A stretch of 64,000 nucleotides of DNA, taken from NCBI GenBank assembly GCA_018067045.1, contig JAGPVL010000027.1:21479-85478 (forward strand). The letters are read 5' to 3'. Position numbers and translations under genes: made by a program. Shown piece by piece: positions 9,169 through 18,664 of the stretch; position 1 is the first letter of the stretch; each line of letters begins with the position of its first letter. This DNA comes from Gammaproteobacteria bacterium (lineage in GTDB: Bacteria; Pseudomonadota; Gammaproteobacteria; Pseudomonadales; Alcanivoracaceae). The notes under the pieces were generated by a model, which worked only from the letters and a program-made list of their open reading frames with translations, had not been told where the DNA came from and made no database searches.

Positions 9169-9807
9169 GTGAGCGAAACTGTCGCCATTCTTGATTACGG
9201 CATGGGCAATCTGCACTCCGCCGCGAAAGCGCTGGAAAAGGTTGCCGATGGTCAGCGCATTGTTGTGACATCCGATCCTGCTGTAGCAATTGCCGCAGAT
9301 CGAGTGATTTTCCCGGGCGTTGGGGCTATTCGCGATTGTATGCATGAATTGCGCAGCCGCGGTTTAGATCAGGCTATTTTTGAAGTGGCAGCAAGCGGCA
9401 AGCCGTTGTTGGGTATTTGTGTGGGCATGCAGGCGATGATGCAGCACAGCGAAGAAAACGGCGGCGTCGAGTGTCTGGGTTTGTTTCCCGGCAATGTTGT
9501 GCACTTTGGTGAGCGTTACGGTGATCTCGGTGAGCGCTTAAAAGTGCCGCACATGGGCTGGAATCAAGTGCAGCAAGAAGAGCACCCTATGTGGGAAGGC
9601 ATCGACGATTATTCTCGGTTCTATTTTGTCCACAGCTACTGCATTACGGGGTTGCCTGAAGAGCAGGTGAGCGGGCGTTGCGATTACGGCCTTCGGTTTG
9701 CGGCGGCAGCATGCCGTTCGAATATCTTTGCGGTGCAATTCCACCCTGAGAAAAGCGCCAGCCACGGCATGACGTTGCTCTCAAACTTTCTGCGCTGGCA
9801 GCCATAG
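9169..9807 (+). CDS. hisH: Imidazole glycerol phosphate synthase, glutaminase subunit HisH
   Basis: A 212-residue class I glutamine amidotransferase that feeds ammonia to HisF. It has the oxyanion-strand motif [10 protein letters not shown], the nucleophile Cys84 in GICVGMQ, HMGWNQV, and the His/Glu pair in [13 protein letters not shown]. The start is GTG 9169. It lies between hisB and hisA as in other Pseudomonas-type his clusters, and 75 bases separate it from hisA. Confidence 0.97.
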   Translation: MSETVAILDYGMGNLHSAAKALEKVADGQRIVVTSDPAVAIAADRVIFPGVGAIRDCMHELRSRGLDQAIFEVAASGKPLLGICVGMQAMMQHSEENGGVECLGLFPGNVVHFGERYGDLGERLKVPHMGWNQVQQEEHPMWEGIDDYSRFYFVHSYCITGLPEEQVSGRCDYGLRFAAAACRSNIFAVQFHPEKSASHGMTLLSNFLRWQP

Positions 9808-9882
9808 CGCGTTCTCCTGCGCATCATTTCTCTGCACCTGCTTTAACGTGAGTGCTGTACTGGTTTTGTTGAGGTTGTTTAC

Positions 9883-10635
9883 ATGCTGTTAATTCCAGCC
9901 ATTGATCTAAAAGACGGAAAATGTGTTCGCCTGCGCCAAGGGCGTATGGAAGATGACACGGTTTTTTCTGATGACCCTGTTGCGGTTGCGGCGCATTGGG
10001 TTGATCTTGGTGCCCGACGCTTGCACCTAGTTGATTTAAACGGCGCCTTTGCTGGTGAGCCTGTTAACGGCGATGTGGTGAAGGCCATTGCGAAGAAGTT
10101 CCCGCAGTTGCCTATTCAGATCGGAGGCGGCATCCGCACCCCTGAGATTATTGAAGCCTATCTTTCAGCCGGCGTGCAGTGGCTTATTATTGGCACCAAA
10201 GCGGTTACTGATCCAGGTTTTGTGCGGGATATGTGCAAGCAGTTTGCCGGGCATATTATTGTTGGCCTTGATGCTAAAGACGGCATGGTAGCAACCGACG
10301 GTTGGGCCAATGTAACCGACGTTAACGTTACGGACTTAGCCCGCCAGTTTGAAGGCGACGGAGTGAGTGCCATCGTATATACGGATATTAGCCGTGACGG
10401 CATGCTGCAAGGCGTTAACGTTGATGCAACCGCGCGCTTGGCTGAAGCCATTTCGATTCCGGTCATTGCGTCTGGCGGCATTACTAATCTCGACGATGTG
10501 CGCGGTCTCTGTGCGGCATCATCATCGGGTATTGAGGGTGCGATTACCGGCCGAGCAATTTACGAAGGCACGTTGGATTTTGCCGAAGGGCAGAAGCTAT
10601 CCGATGAACTCACTGGCGCAGGCACTGGAGAGTAA
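9883..10635 (+). CDS. hisA: Phosphoribosylformimino-5-aminoimidazole carboxamide ribotide isomerase HisA
   Basis: A 250-residue TIM barrel that opens the ribose ring of ProFAR. Typical features are the start [20 protein letters not shown] with the catalytic Asp8, the first phosphate-binding loop [11 protein letters not shown], the second catalytic Asp in [12 protein letters not shown], and the second phosphate loop [19 protein letters not shown] precedes the ATG. Two bases separate its stop from hisF, so the two are almost certainly translated from the same message. Confidence 0.97.
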   Translation: MLLIPAIDLKDGKCVRLRQGRMEDDTVFSDDPVAVAAHWVDLGARRLHLVDLNGAFAGEPVNGDVVKAIAKKFPQLPIQIGGGIRTPEIIEAYLSAGVQWLIIGTKAVTDPGFVRDMCKQFAGHIIVGLDAKDGMVATDGWANVTDVNVTDLARQFEGDGVSAIVYTDISRDGMLQGVNVDATARLAEAISIPVIASGGITNLDDVRGLCAASSSGIEGAITGRAIYEGTLDFAEGQKLSDELTGAGTGE

Positions 10636-10637
10636 GC

Positions 10638-11411
10638 ATGGGTTTGGCGAAACGTATTATTCCTTGTCTGGATGTTGATAAAGGCCGTGTGGTTAAAGGC
10701 GTCCAGTTTGAAAATATTCGTGACGCTGGCGATCCTGTTGAAGTGGCGCGGCGCTACAACGAAGAGGGTGCTGATGAGATCACCTTTCTCGATATTACCG
10801 CCAGCCACGATGGCCGTGACACCATGCTGCAAACCGTTGAACGGATGGCAGCAGAAGTCTTCATTCCGCTCACCGTTGGCGGCGGTGTGCGCACGCTTGA
10901 AGATATTCGCAATCTGCTCAATGCGGGCGCAGATAAGGTCAGCATCAATTCGGCGGCGGTAAACAACCCAGAATTTGTTCGCGACGCCGCGCAGCGCTTT
11001 GGCTCCCAGTGCATCGTGATTGCCATTGATGCGAAGAAAGTGAGCGCGGAAAGTGAAGCAAATCGATGGGAGATCTTTACCCACGGTGGCCGCAAGCCAA
11101 CGGGTTTAGACGCCGTTGAGTGGGCAAAGAGAATGACGGACTATGGTGCCGGAGAAGTGCTGCTGACGAGCATGGATCGTGATGGCACTAAGAACGGTTT
11201 TGATATCGCACTGACGCGTGCTATTGCGGATGCTGTTGCGGTGCCAGTGATTGCTTCCGGGGGGGTCGGTTCGTTGCAGCACCTTGTTGACGGAGTGCAG
11301 CTTGGTGGCGCAGATGCCGTACTGGCAGCATCAATTTTTCACTTTGCCGAGCACACAGTCGGTGAGGCGAAAGAATATATGGCGGCCGCTGGTATCGAAA
11401 TGCGCATGTAA
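10638..11411 (+). CDS. hisF: Imidazole glycerol phosphate synthase, cyclase subunit HisF
   Basis: A 257-residue TIM barrel that uses ammonia from HisH to form imidazole glycerol phosphate and AICAR. Catalytic Asp residues lie in [16 protein letters not shown] (Asp11) and [13 protein letters not shown]. Phosphate-binding loops are [10 protein letters not shown] and [10 protein letters not shown]. The length is the usual 255-258. It is the last recognisable his gene here; the next gene starts 119 bases downstream and is unrelated to histidine synthesis. Confidence 0.98.
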   Translation: MGLAKRIIPCLDVDKGRVVKGVQFENIRDAGDPVEVARRYNEEGADEITFLDITASHDGRDTMLQTVERMAAEVFIPLTVGGGVRTLEDIRNLLNAGADKVSINSAAVNNPEFVRDAAQRFGSQCIVIAIDAKKVSAESEANRWEIFTHGGRKPTGLDAVEWAKRMTDYGAGEVLLTSMDRDGTKNGFDIALTRAIADAVAVPVIASGGVGSLQHLVDGVQLGGADAVLAASIFHFAEHTVGEAKEYMAAAGIEMRM

Positions 11412-11530
11412 TGTTGCCCAGCGGACATGTAGCGTAATTGTTCTGCTGAGTAACGGTGTGTAATGGCGATTGCCGCCAGTGATTGCGTTGCTATACTGCC
11501 AGATCAGCATAATAACAAAAGGAAGGGTAG

Positions 11531-12408
11531 ATGGGTGTCCGGACGCAGTCCCAACAGTCCTCAATACGGCGCGCAGTCGCGGCGACCGTTGCGCTTTGTC
11601 TTTCGTTTTTTGCTGCCACTTCCATTGCATTCGCCGATCAATCTGCCGTAAGCGGCTCTCCCAATAGTGTTCCTAACCGCTCTCCGTTAGATACGGGGCT
11701 TGATCCAGACTGGACATTAATTAGCGATCGTAATGATATTCAGGTCTATACCCGCCATCGCGAAAACTCGCGTTTAAAAACCTTTCGCGGCGTAACGAAG
11801 ATTCAACTGGCGGATGAGTATGCTTTGTCTGGCCTGCTTAATGATTACGCTAATTTCCCTAAGTGGCTGCACTTTGTTGATAACGCAACGGAGTTTGATC
11901 GTGATAGTCCGCTTCGTCGCTATATGCGTTTTGGTACCCATTTACCTTGGCCGTTAGCGGATCGAGAGGCGGTGCTGCGGGTCGATGTGCAGCAGAAGCT
12001 GACCAAGGAGAAGAGTCAATAACGATGCATCTGAGCAATCGTCCTGACTTGTTGCCGCCTGATCCACGTTATGTGCGCTTCCCTGAAATGGAAGGTATTT
12101 TCAAATTTCGTCGACTCGACGATGAGAATGCTGCAGAGGTGACCTATCAGTTGGTGCTTGATCCCGGCGGTTACATTCCGACTTGGCTGGCTAACTTATT
12201 ATTGCGTGATGCTCCGTACTTCACCCTAGAAAGACTGCGGCGCATTATTCGGGCTCAGGAATATCAGAATCGCTACGATGATTATTTGGAAATTCGTGGC
12301 CCGGGACGCCCAGATACGTTGCCAGCACCGCGTAGCTACATTTATGGCAACCCTCCTGCAGCGCCGATAGAGTATTTGGAGTTGGAAAAAACGAATCCTA
12401 AGGGTTAA
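11531..12408 (+). pseudogene. START/polyketide-cyclase lipid-binding protein, split by a frameshift
   Basis: Two frames together encode one START-domain protein. The first (11531-12022) has a signal peptide and the domain's first half: DWTLISDRNDIQVYTR, FRGVTKIQ, YANFPKWLHFVDNATE and LPWPLADREAVLRVDV. The second (domain sequence from about 12013 to 12408) continues with SITMHLSNRPDLLPP, MEGIFKF and GGYIPTWLANLLLRDAPYFTLERLRRII, the usual START C-terminal helix. The second frame is shifted by -1; restoring the protein needs one extra base (or -1 slippage) around 12005-12016, before the TAA at 12020. No classical slippery heptamer is visible, so a real one-base deletion or a sequencing error is more likely than programmed frameshifting. 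Intact relatives are secreted or periplasmic lipid-binding proteins of unknown role. Confidence 0.75.
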
Positions 12409-12416
12409 GGGGTAGA

Positions 12417-13313
12417 GTGGTGGAACAGGGACCTTTGATAGAGTACGGACTGCCCGCCGCGATATTTTTTATTATGATCGGCATGGGAATGACGCTATTG
12501 CCGAAGGATTTTCGTGAGGTGATTATTGCCCCGCGCGCGACCTTCTTTGGTTTATTCGCTCAGCTACTTATTCTGCCTGTTGTTGCTTTTCTGCTCGCCG
12601 ATGCGCTCTCTCTGTCGCCTGCTTTAGCGGTAGGCCTAGTCGTAATTGCTGCTTGTCCTGGCGGCACAACATCCAATTTGTTTGTCTATCTTGGCCGCGG
12701 CGACGTTGCTCTCTCCATTATTCTGACGGTATTAGCGAGCCTAATCACCATTGTTACGTTACCGGTCGTGGTAGGTTTTGCGCTTGAGCGTTATGCCGAT
12801 GCAAGTGCAAGCCAAGTCGTAGAGCTGCCTGTGAAGAAGACGGTGGTGGCGTTGATTGCGATTATTCTCCTGCCAGTTGCGATCGGCATGACGATAAAGC
12901 GTTATGCGAATACGTTTGCGGTGCGCATGGAAAAGCTTGTCAGTGTGTTTGGTTTGCTGGTGTTGGTTGGGGTCATTGTGGCGATCTTGACGCAGCTCGG
13001 TGAGCGCATGCTGGAGCTGTTATGGAAGGGTGGCTTAGCCGCTGCGCTGTTGAATATTATTGGCTTGGTTATTGGTCTTGCTGGCAGCAGGGTGATGGGC
13101 TTGTCGCGCGCGCAGAGTTTTTCCGTTGCGGTTGAATTGGGTATTAAAAACAGCACGCTCGGTTTGTTGGTGACGTTAACGCTACTGAGCTCTAGCGAGA
13201 TGTCGGTTCCGGTAGCGGTATATGGCGTGATGATGTTTGCGTTTGGTTTCTTGATGCTGGGCTATGCGCGTATAACCGGGGTTGGCTCTGGGGATAAGAA
13301 GTCCGCTGAATAG
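12417..13313 (+). CDS. Bile acid:sodium symporter (BASS/SBF) family transporter
   Basis: A 298-residue integral membrane protein with nine to ten hydrophobic helices. It has the family motif AACPGGTTSNLFVYLGRGDVALS in the crossover region and a related second half (VELGIKNSTLGLLVT), matching the inverted repeat of BASS transporters, which move organic anions with sodium. The substrate cannot be read from the sequence. The start is GTG 12417, with AAGGGG upstream and only eight bases after the START frame. It is convergent with yibQ. Confidence 0.88.
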   Translation: MVEQGPLIEYGLPAAIFFIMIGMGMTLLPKDFREVIIAPRATFFGLFAQLLILPVVAFLLADALSLSPALAVGLVVIAACPGGTTSNLFVYLGRGDVALSIILTVLASLITIVTLPVVVGFALERYADASASQVVELPVKKTVVALIAIILLPVAIGMTIKRYANTFAVRMEKLVSVFGLLVLVGVIVAILTQLGERMLELLWKGGLAAALLNIIGLVIGLAGSRVMGLSRAQSFSVAVELGIKNSTLGLLVTLTLLSSSEMSVPVAVYGVMMFAFGFLMLGYARITGVGSGDKKSAE

Positions 13314-13340
13314 CTGAGCCCGTGGGCTGTTACTGCTCGC

Positions 13341-14117
13341 TTATGCGTCAGGCTTTTGTTCATTTTCTTGTTGCGCGGCCATCATTGGCGGAGCGTTTAA
13401 CAGTTCGGAGGCGGGCACGAGTTTAACGCCGGCGCGTTCCAGTAAGGGTATGACGCCCTGCAGGTATTCAATCGTTTCAGGATAAGGGTGGCCAATCGCG
13501 ATGGCGTGTCCGCGGCGCTTGGCAATACGAATAAGTTGATTGAACTGTTTATTAATGCTGTTTAAGTTTCGCTCGTTGTCGAGAAAAACATCTCGTCCCG
13601 CAGAGCGAAGGCCATTCTTCATTGCGATCTTTTCCGCCACCGTGTCAGGGGTGGTGCGGCTATCAATAAAAAAATAATGATTTAGCGCAAGTTCTTGCAT
13701 GAGCCACTGCATGGGTTTTTCTTCGGCCGTCAGAATGCTGCCCATATGGTTATTGAGCCCGCGTGCCTGAGGGATACGAATAAACGCCTGACGCACCGTT
13801 GTGACTAGCTTGGGGTGCGTCATCTCATCTTTAATGCCGCCTTTGTCGAGTGGCCGCGTGCTGGCGGTCTCCATAGGCAGATGAATCATGACTTCTTTAT
13901 TCATGCGGGCGGCGCGCTTTGCGAGTCGCGGCCCGTAAGGTGTTTCGGGGATGATGGCACAGGTGACATCGCCAGTCAGGTCGACGATGGCCTCACCGCG
14001 GGAGCGGTGATAACCGAGATCGTCGATGATAATAGCGATGCGTGGTAGTGAAGACGCGTTGTCTGCGGCAATTACGAATAACGGCCAGCAACAGAGCAGC
14101 GCGAGTACCGCTCTCAT
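13341..14117 (-). CDS. yibQ: Divergent polysaccharide deacetylase family protein YibQ
   Basis: A 258-residue secreted protein. A short signal peptide is followed by a NodB-like fold of the divergent type: IAIIIDDLGYHRSRGEAIVDL near residue 28, AIIPETPYG, EVMIHLPMET, GLNNHMGS, and FFIDSRTTPDT. It overlaps the ctpA stop by four bases, and the order envC-ctpA-yibQ points to work on the cell wall or division septum. The enzymatic substrate is not established for this subfamily; whether the metal site is active is inference. Confidence 0.9.
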   Translation of the reverse strand: MRAVLALLCCWPLFVIAADNASSLPRIAIIIDDLGYHRSRGEAIVDLTGDVTCAIIPETPYGPRLAKRAARMNKEVMIHLPMETASTRPLDKGGIKDEMTHPKLVTTVRQAFIRIPQARGLNNHMGSILTAEEKPMQWLMQELALNHYFFIDSRTTPDTVAEKIAMKNGLRSAGRDVFLDNERNLNSINKQFNQLIRIAKRRGHAIAIGHPYPETIEYLQGVIPLLERAGVKLVPASELLNAPPMMAAQQENEQKPDA

Positions 14118-15463
14118 TGAGCGTCCGTCTTGTTGTTTGTTGTTACGTCAGGTTTTTCGTTTTGTGCCTTATTGTTCTGAGTGTCGCGACGCGATGCTAG
14201 GTGTACGCCCTTGAGAATAGAAAGCGCTTCATATAACGCGTAATCACGGGACACTAAAGGCACTTCGCTGGCTGCCGGGTTGGCTTTATCTTTTGCAGTA
14301 TTGTTTTCGAGGTGGCCGCGTAAATCGGCTTCGCGAACATTGCCGTCGTCGCTGGCCAGTTCTACCCGCGCGACCTCGGTGCGAATGTCAGGTGCGATAC
14401 CCTCTGCCTGAATAGAGCGTCCGTTAGGCGTGTAATAGCGTGCGGTGGTGAGCTTTAATGCGCGCTCATCATGCAGAGGCATAATTGTTTGTACTGAGCC
14501 CTTACCAAAGCTGCGCTGACCAATGATGATGGCGCGCTCTTGGTCTTGCAGGGCGCCGGCGACAATCTCGGAGGCGGAGGCAGAGCCAGCATTGATCAGC
14601 ACAACCATTGGCACGCCTTTCAACATGTCGCCTTTGGTTGCTGCGTAGTTGGTGCGACTTTCTTCCGCGCGGCCCTGGGTGTAAACGATCAGGCCATCAT
14701 CAAGAAATAGATCTGCAATTTGAACGGCAGCGGTGAGTACGCCGCCCGGGTTGTTGCGTAAATCCAAAACCAAACCGTTTAGTGGCTCTTTCTTTAATAG
14801 CTTGGCCAGCGCCTTTTTTGTTTCGGTACCGCTTTGCCCTTGGAACTGAGTGACGCGAAGGTAACCATAGCCCGGCTCGAGCATATTGCTGCGGACGCTT
14901 TTAATTTGAATGCGATCGCGCTTGAGTGTGACTTTGCGAGGCTTTTGATCGCCGGCGGATAAAATAGTGAGTTCAACTTCGGAGCCGATTTCTCCGCGTA
15001 GTAGATCCACGGATTCTTGTAAGCCGAGCCCCTTGACGAAGGTGCTATCAATTTTCAGGATTAAATCACCTGCGTTGATGCCCGCGGCGCTTGCCGGAGT
15101 GTCGTCAATGGGAGAGACAACCTTGATAAATCCGTTTTCCAACGTGATCTCAATGCCTAGCCCGCCGAACTCGCCAGAGGTGGTCACTTGTAAATCATCG
15201 AATTCATTTGGCGTGAGATAACTTGAATGTGGGTCGAGTTCGTAGAGCATGCCGCGTATGGCAGCTTCTAGCAGTGTTTTATCATCGACTTCGTCGATAT
15301 ACACGGCACGAATACGCTCCATGACTTCGGCAAATACCCGTAGCTCGTTAACGGGGATGCCTTGTTGTTCAGCCTGCGTGTCGAGAGCAGGGTCGGCGGC
15401 AAAAGCCATGCTAGAGAAAACGGACAAGCTCGCGGCAAAAAGTACGGATAGGCGAAGGCGCAT
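14114..15463 (-). CDS. ctpA: C-terminal processing peptidase (S41), CtpA-like
   Basis: A 449-residue periplasmic protease with a signal peptide, an S41 N-terminal helix region (RIRAVYIDEVDDKTLLEAAIRGML), a PDZ domain (about 100-185, GLGIEITLENGFIKVVSPIDDTPA) and the tail-specific protease core. The catalytic Ser lies in GSASASEIVAGAL and the Lys in RSFGKGSVQT. Such enzymes trim periplasmic proteins and, in relatives, degrade peptidoglycan hydrolases. The C-terminus is a long polar tail. It sits between envC and yibQ, consistent with a cell-wall remodelling role. Confidence 0.95.
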   Translation of the reverse strand: MRLRLSVLFAASLSVFSSMAFAADPALDTQAEQQGIPVNELRVFAEVMERIRAVYIDEVDDKTLLEAAIRGMLYELDPHSSYLTPNEFDDLQVTTSGEFGGLGIEITLENGFIKVVSPIDDTPASAAGINAGDLILKIDSTFVKGLGLQESVDLLRGEIGSEVELTILSAGDQKPRKVTLKRDRIQIKSVRSNMLEPGYGYLRVTQFQGQSGTETKKALAKLLKKEPLNGLVLDLRNNPGGVLTAAVQIADLFLDDGLIVYTQGRAEESRTNYAATKGDMLKGVPMVVLINAGSASASEIVAGALQDQERAIIIGQRSFGKGSVQTIMPLHDERALKLTTARYYTPNGRSIQAEGIAPDIRTEVARVELASDDGNVREADLRGHLENNTAKDKANPAASEVPLVSRDYALYEALSILKGVHLASRRDTQNNKAQNEKPDVTTNNKTDAQ

Positions 15464-15505
15464 AACGATTCGAAGTTCCCTGTTATTGGACGGCGATTGC
15501 GTTAA

Positions 15506-16666
15506 TTATTGCGGCAGTGTAACACGGCTATTACACCAGCGGTCTGGGTTAACGGGCTTCCCGTCGCGGCGGATTTCAAAGTATAAACCGGCTTGCTCTG
15601 TGCCTCGTGAGTTGCCAGCGAGGGCGATGGTGTCGCCGGTGGAAACCCACTCTCCCACTTCGCGCATAAGGCTTTCGTTGTAACCGTAAAGTGTCAGGTA
15701 GCCGTGACCGTGATCGATGATGGTCAGCAGCCCGTAGCCGCGCAGCCAGTCTGAATACACCACTCTGCCACTATGGATGGCGCGTACCGGCTCACTTGGG
15801 GTTACTCGGAGAATGACACCGTTCCAGCGTACTGGGCCTTCGCGAATGGTGCCGAACCGTGCGCGCAGATCGCGGGTTACAGGCCACGGCAGTTTATTCG
15901 CGAGTTTACCAAACGGCGCACCGCTTGGATTTGCTGGAATATCGTTGAGAGTCTGCTGCATTTTTTTGAGTAGTGACTCGATACGTTTCTCGTCGCCGCG
16001 CATCTGTTCAAGCCGGTGAGTGTTGCTGTCGAGCTGTTTATTGAGACTGGCAAGAGTGGTGGCCCGTTCACCGCGGGCATTGTTGAGGAGTGTTTGCTGA
16101 GCGTTGACGGCATCTTGCCGCTTCAGCACGTCGTCGCGGGCTTGCTCAACCCGTTCTGCAAGCGCCAACAGGGCGGCGAGGTCTTTATTCAGCATCACGA
16201 CACGTTCGGCCCGGGCGCTTTGGAAGTAGTCTTGGTAGCGCAGTAGCCGAGCCAAACGATCCGGTTGTTCTTGGTTGAGCAGCAGTTTTAACGTTTCTTG
16301 GCGGCCATTCATATAGCTGGCGCGGGCGGTTCGTGCCAGCCAGCTGACCTGCTTGATACGTTCGTTCGCCATGCTGACCTGTTCGTCTCGTAACGTTTTC
16401 AGGCGCTTGGCGGCTTTGGCCTGATCTTGCTCAAGAGTCCGTGCCTCGCGGGCTAGCTGGCTAATCTGCCGTTCGACCTTGCGCAGCGCGGCCTGTTCTT
16501 TGGTGCGCAAGCCGAGATCAGCGTTAATGCTTTGCTCGACCGAGCGCATTTGCTTGCGCAGGCCGTCGAGCTGGGCCCGTGATGCCGTCTCGGCGGCATA
16601 GGCGCGTGGGGCGAGCGCCGTGCTAACAAGGATAAGGGGCAGGCTTAGTAATAAAATTAGTCTCAT
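15506..16666 (-). CDS. envC: Murein hydrolase activator EnvC
   Basis: 386 residues from ATG 16666, chosen because it begins the signal peptide (MRLILLLSLPLILVSTA). Residues about 35-250 form long coiled coils (LRKQMRSVEQS, KAAKRLKTLRDEQ, LDSNTHRLEQMRGDEKRIESLLKKMQQ). A C-terminal LytM/M23 domain follows (about 270-386). The zinc ligands are degenerate: the usual H-x-H near the end is replaced in GLYFEIRRDGKPVNPDRW, as in EnvC, which activates amidases at the septum without hydrolysing murein itself. It is followed by ctpA and yibQ. The gpmM gene often found just upstream in relatives is absent here. Confidence 0.93.
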   Translation of the reverse strand: MRLILLLSLPLILVSTALAPRAYAAETASRAQLDGLRKQMRSVEQSINADLGLRTKEQAALRKVERQISQLAREARTLEQDQAKAAKRLKTLRDEQVSMANERIKQVSWLARTARASYMNGRQETLKLLLNQEQPDRLARLLRYQDYFQSARAERVVMLNKDLAALLALAERVEQARDDVLKRQDAVNAQQTLLNNARGERATTLASLNKQLDSNTHRLEQMRGDEKRIESLLKKMQQTLNDIPANPSGAPFGKLANKLPWPVTRDLRARFGTIREGPVRWNGVILRVTPSEPVRAIHSGRVVYSDWLRGYGLLTIIDHGHGYLTLYGYNESLMREVGEWVSTGDTIALAGNSRGTEQAGLYFEIRRDGKPVNPDRWCNSRVTLPQ

Positions 16667-16775
16667 GGCGACGCGTTTTACCTGATCCGACGCAAAGGGG
16701 AAAGGGCAGACGTGATGATCCGGCTGTCGTGCTGTTATACTTGCCGCCCTCAAAGTACTGCTCAAGGTTTGCCCG

Positions 16776-17192
16776 ATGGATAAATTGATTGAATTTGCCA
16801 GCCAACATTACCTGCTGGTGTCCTCGTTTTCACTGTTGCTCGCGTATTTCTTTACCCTTGAGTCCCGTCGCTCCGGTAAACCGGTGACGCCTCAACAGGC
16901 GACAAATCTTGTGAATCGAGAGGAAGGCGTCATTGTTGATGTTCGCGATGCCGATGAGTTCCGTCAGGGACACATTGCCGGCAGCGTTAATATTCCGGCC
17001 AGCGAAATTGCTGAGCGTATTGCCGAACTGGAAAAGTATCGCGATAAACCGCTGATTCTAACCTGTAAAGGCGGGCCATCGGCGGCCGCGGCGGGCAAAG
17101 CATTAAAAGCGAAAGGTTTTACCAATTTGATGCGTCTGCAGGGTGGTATACAGGGTTGGCGTGATGAGAAGCTGCCGGTAGTGAAAGCCTAA
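16776..17192 (+). CDS. Membrane-anchored rhodanese-like protein (YibN family)
   Basis: 138 residues. One membrane helix (about 12-28, LLVSSFSLLLAYFFTL) is followed by a single rhodanese domain: NREEGVIVDVRDADEFRQGHIAGSVNIPASEI, then the active-site loop with Cys in LILTCKGGPSA, and LQGGIQGWRDEKLPVVKA. It is probably a sulfurtransferase or persulfide-handling protein at the inner membrane; the donor and acceptor are unknown. Its TAA shares one base with the grxC ATG. It is divergent from envC, and the order rhodanese-grxC-secB is conserved in gammaproteobacteria. Confidence 0.92.
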   Translation: MDKLIEFASQHYLLVSSFSLLLAYFFTLESRRSGKPVTPQQATNLVNREEGVIVDVRDADEFRQGHIAGSVNIPASEIAERIAELEKYRDKPLILTCKGGPSAAAAGKALKAKGFTNLMRLQGGIQGWRDEKLPVVKA

Positions 17193-17452
17193 TGCCTGAC
17201 GTTTTGATGTATTCAACAGCATGGTGTGGATTTTGTTCGCGGGCAAAACGGCTGTTGACGGATAAGGGTGTTGCGTTCGTGAATATTGATCTCGATGCAG
17301 AGCCCGCTCGGCGCGCAGAGATGATGCAGAAAAGCGGTCAGCGCACGGTGCCACAGATTTGGATTAATGATGAGCATATCGGCGGCTGCGATGAGCTGTA
17401 TGAACTTGAGCGTAATGGTAGCCTCGATAAAAAATTACAAGACAGGAGTTAA
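17192..17452 (+). CDS. grxC: Glutaredoxin 3
   Basis: An 86-residue glutaredoxin that reduces disulfides with glutathione. The active site is Cys12-Gly-Phe-Cys15 (STAWCGFCSRAK) rather than the more usual CPYC. The glutathione-binding TVPQIWINDEHIGGCDELYELE segment is intact. Translation is probably coupled to the rhodanese upstream by a TAATG overlap and to secB downstream. Confidence 0.95.
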   Translation: MPDVLMYSTAWCGFCSRAKRLLTDKGVAFVNIDLDAEPARRAEMMQKSGQRTVPQIWINDEHIGGCDELYELERNGSLDKKLQDRS

Positions 17453-17454
17453 TG

Positions 17455-17919
17455 ATGAGTGAAGAGCCGCAACGCCAGCTTCAGGTGCAGCGTATTTATG
17501 TGAAAGACCTTTCTTTCGAAGTGCCTGGCGCTCCGCAGATTTTTTTGGAGCAGGGACAGCCTAAGGTTAACGTGCAACTGGCCAATCAGGCGCGCCGTCT
17601 TGGTGAGACGAGTGAGTTTGAAGTAGAAGTGACGGTGACGGTGACCGCCGAGGTAAATGAAAAAACAGCCTATATTGCAGAAGTAAAGCAAGCAGGTGTG
17701 TTTGTTATTTCTGGTGTGACTGACGCAGAATTAGAGCAGATCTTGGGTTCTTATTGCCCTAATCTAATGTTCCCGTATGTACGAGAAACGATTTCATCGT
17801 TAATTGGCCGAGGCTCATTTGCGCCGTTCCATTTGCAGCCAATTAATTTTGACGCATTGTTTCAGCAAGCGCAGGCGAAGCGCGCAGCCGAGCAAGCGGA
17901 AAAAGAAACCGCACACTAA
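17455..17919 (+). CDS. secB: Protein-export chaperone SecB
   Basis: A 154-residue acidic chaperone that holds precursor proteins unfolded and delivers them to SecA. Family motifs are QRIYVKDLSFEVPGAP, a V-x-V-x-V strand series (EVEVTVTVTAEV), AGVFVISG, and LMFPYVRETISSLIGRGSFAPFHLQPINF near the end. Two adjacent ATGs occur (17452 and 17455); the second has seven bases to AGGAG and gives the usual N-terminus. It is the last gene before a bidirectional terminator. Confidence 0.96.
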   Translation: MSEEPQRQLQVQRIYVKDLSFEVPGAPQIFLEQGQPKVNVQLANQARRLGETSEFEVEVTVTVTAEVNEKTAYIAEVKQAGVFVISGVTDAELEQILGSYCPNLMFPYVRETISSLIGRGSFAPFHLQPINFDALFQQAQAKRAAEQAEKETAH

Positions 17920-17937
17920 GCAAGTTTTCAGTGTGAC

Positions 17938-17968
17938 AAAAAAAGGGAGCTTTAGGCTCCCTTTTTTT
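17938..17968. terminator. Bidirectional terminator between secB and trmL
   Basis: A13-bp stem made of seven A and GGGAGC on the left pairs with GCTCCC and seven T on the right, around loop TTTAG. A-run and T-run on both sides let it end secB transcription on the plus strand and trmL on the minus strand. Confidence 0.93.
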
Positions 17969-17988
17969 GTCTGTCTATTTCAGCTGAG

Positions 17989-18453
17989 CTAGCGAATATT
18001 GGCAAAACCCAGTTGCCGCAAACCTTCGTAAAGAACCACCGCTGCGGTGTTGCTTAAATTGAGACTGCGGCTGTCTTTGAGCATGGGCACGCGCAGCCAT
18101 TGTTGCGCTGGTATAGCGTCAAGGACGGTGTCAGGCAGGCCGCGTGTTTCGGGGCCGAACAACAGCACATCGTCTTCGGCAAAGGAGGCATCGGCGTAAC
18201 AGATGCTGCCTTTAGTAGTGATGGCGAAAATACGGCGCCCGCCCATACTGCTGAGAAAGTGGGCGTAATCGCGATAGGCAGAGACTTCGGCGAAGTCACG
18301 ATAATCGAGGCCCGCTCTGCGCAGCTGCTTTTCTTCCAAGGTAAAACCTAGCGGTTCAATTAAGTGCAGGTGCGCGCCGGTATTTGCGCACAGGCGCATA
18401 ATATTACCGGTATTCGGCGGAATTTCAGGTTCATATAGGGCGATATGTAGCAT
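17989..18453 (-). CDS. trmL: tRNA (cytidine(34)-2'-O)-methyltransferase TrmL
   Basis: A 154-residue SPOUT-fold methyltransferase that modifies the wobble base of tRNA-Leu isoacceptors. Motifs: N-terminal [21 protein letters not shown], the SAM-knot sequence [11 protein letters not shown], and C-terminal [23 protein letters not shown]. The length and the short start MLHIAL are typical. It is convergent with secB across the shared terminator. Confidence 0.95.
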   Translation of the reverse strand: MLHIALYEPEIPPNTGNIMRLCANTGAHLHLIEPLGFTLEEKQLRRAGLDYRDFAEVSAYRDYAHFLSSMGGRRIFAITTKGSICYADASFAEDDVLLFGPETRGLPDTVLDAIPAQQWLRVPMLKDSRSLNLSNTAAVVLYEGLRQLGFANIR

Positions 18454-18664
18454 GGCTATGAGTATAGACCAGCGTGGCTAAGAATAAATCATTCTGTGTC
18501 GCTGCGGATCGCCTTGTCCTGTGCTATTTCTTGGTTTGTTTCTTAAGTGAGGTCCGTGGTGTGGCAGTTTCTTTTCGGCTGAGTGACGTTAGAGCCCCGC
18601 GATGTGGTTAAACTAGCCTGATTCCGTGTGCAGCCATTAACGATGAATGCTGAGAGAGTAGCCT

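Noticed and set aside
12005..12022. Programmed -1 frameshift in the START gene
   Set aside because: No X-XXY-YYZ heptamer or clear downstream stimulatory hairpin; a simple indel explains it better.
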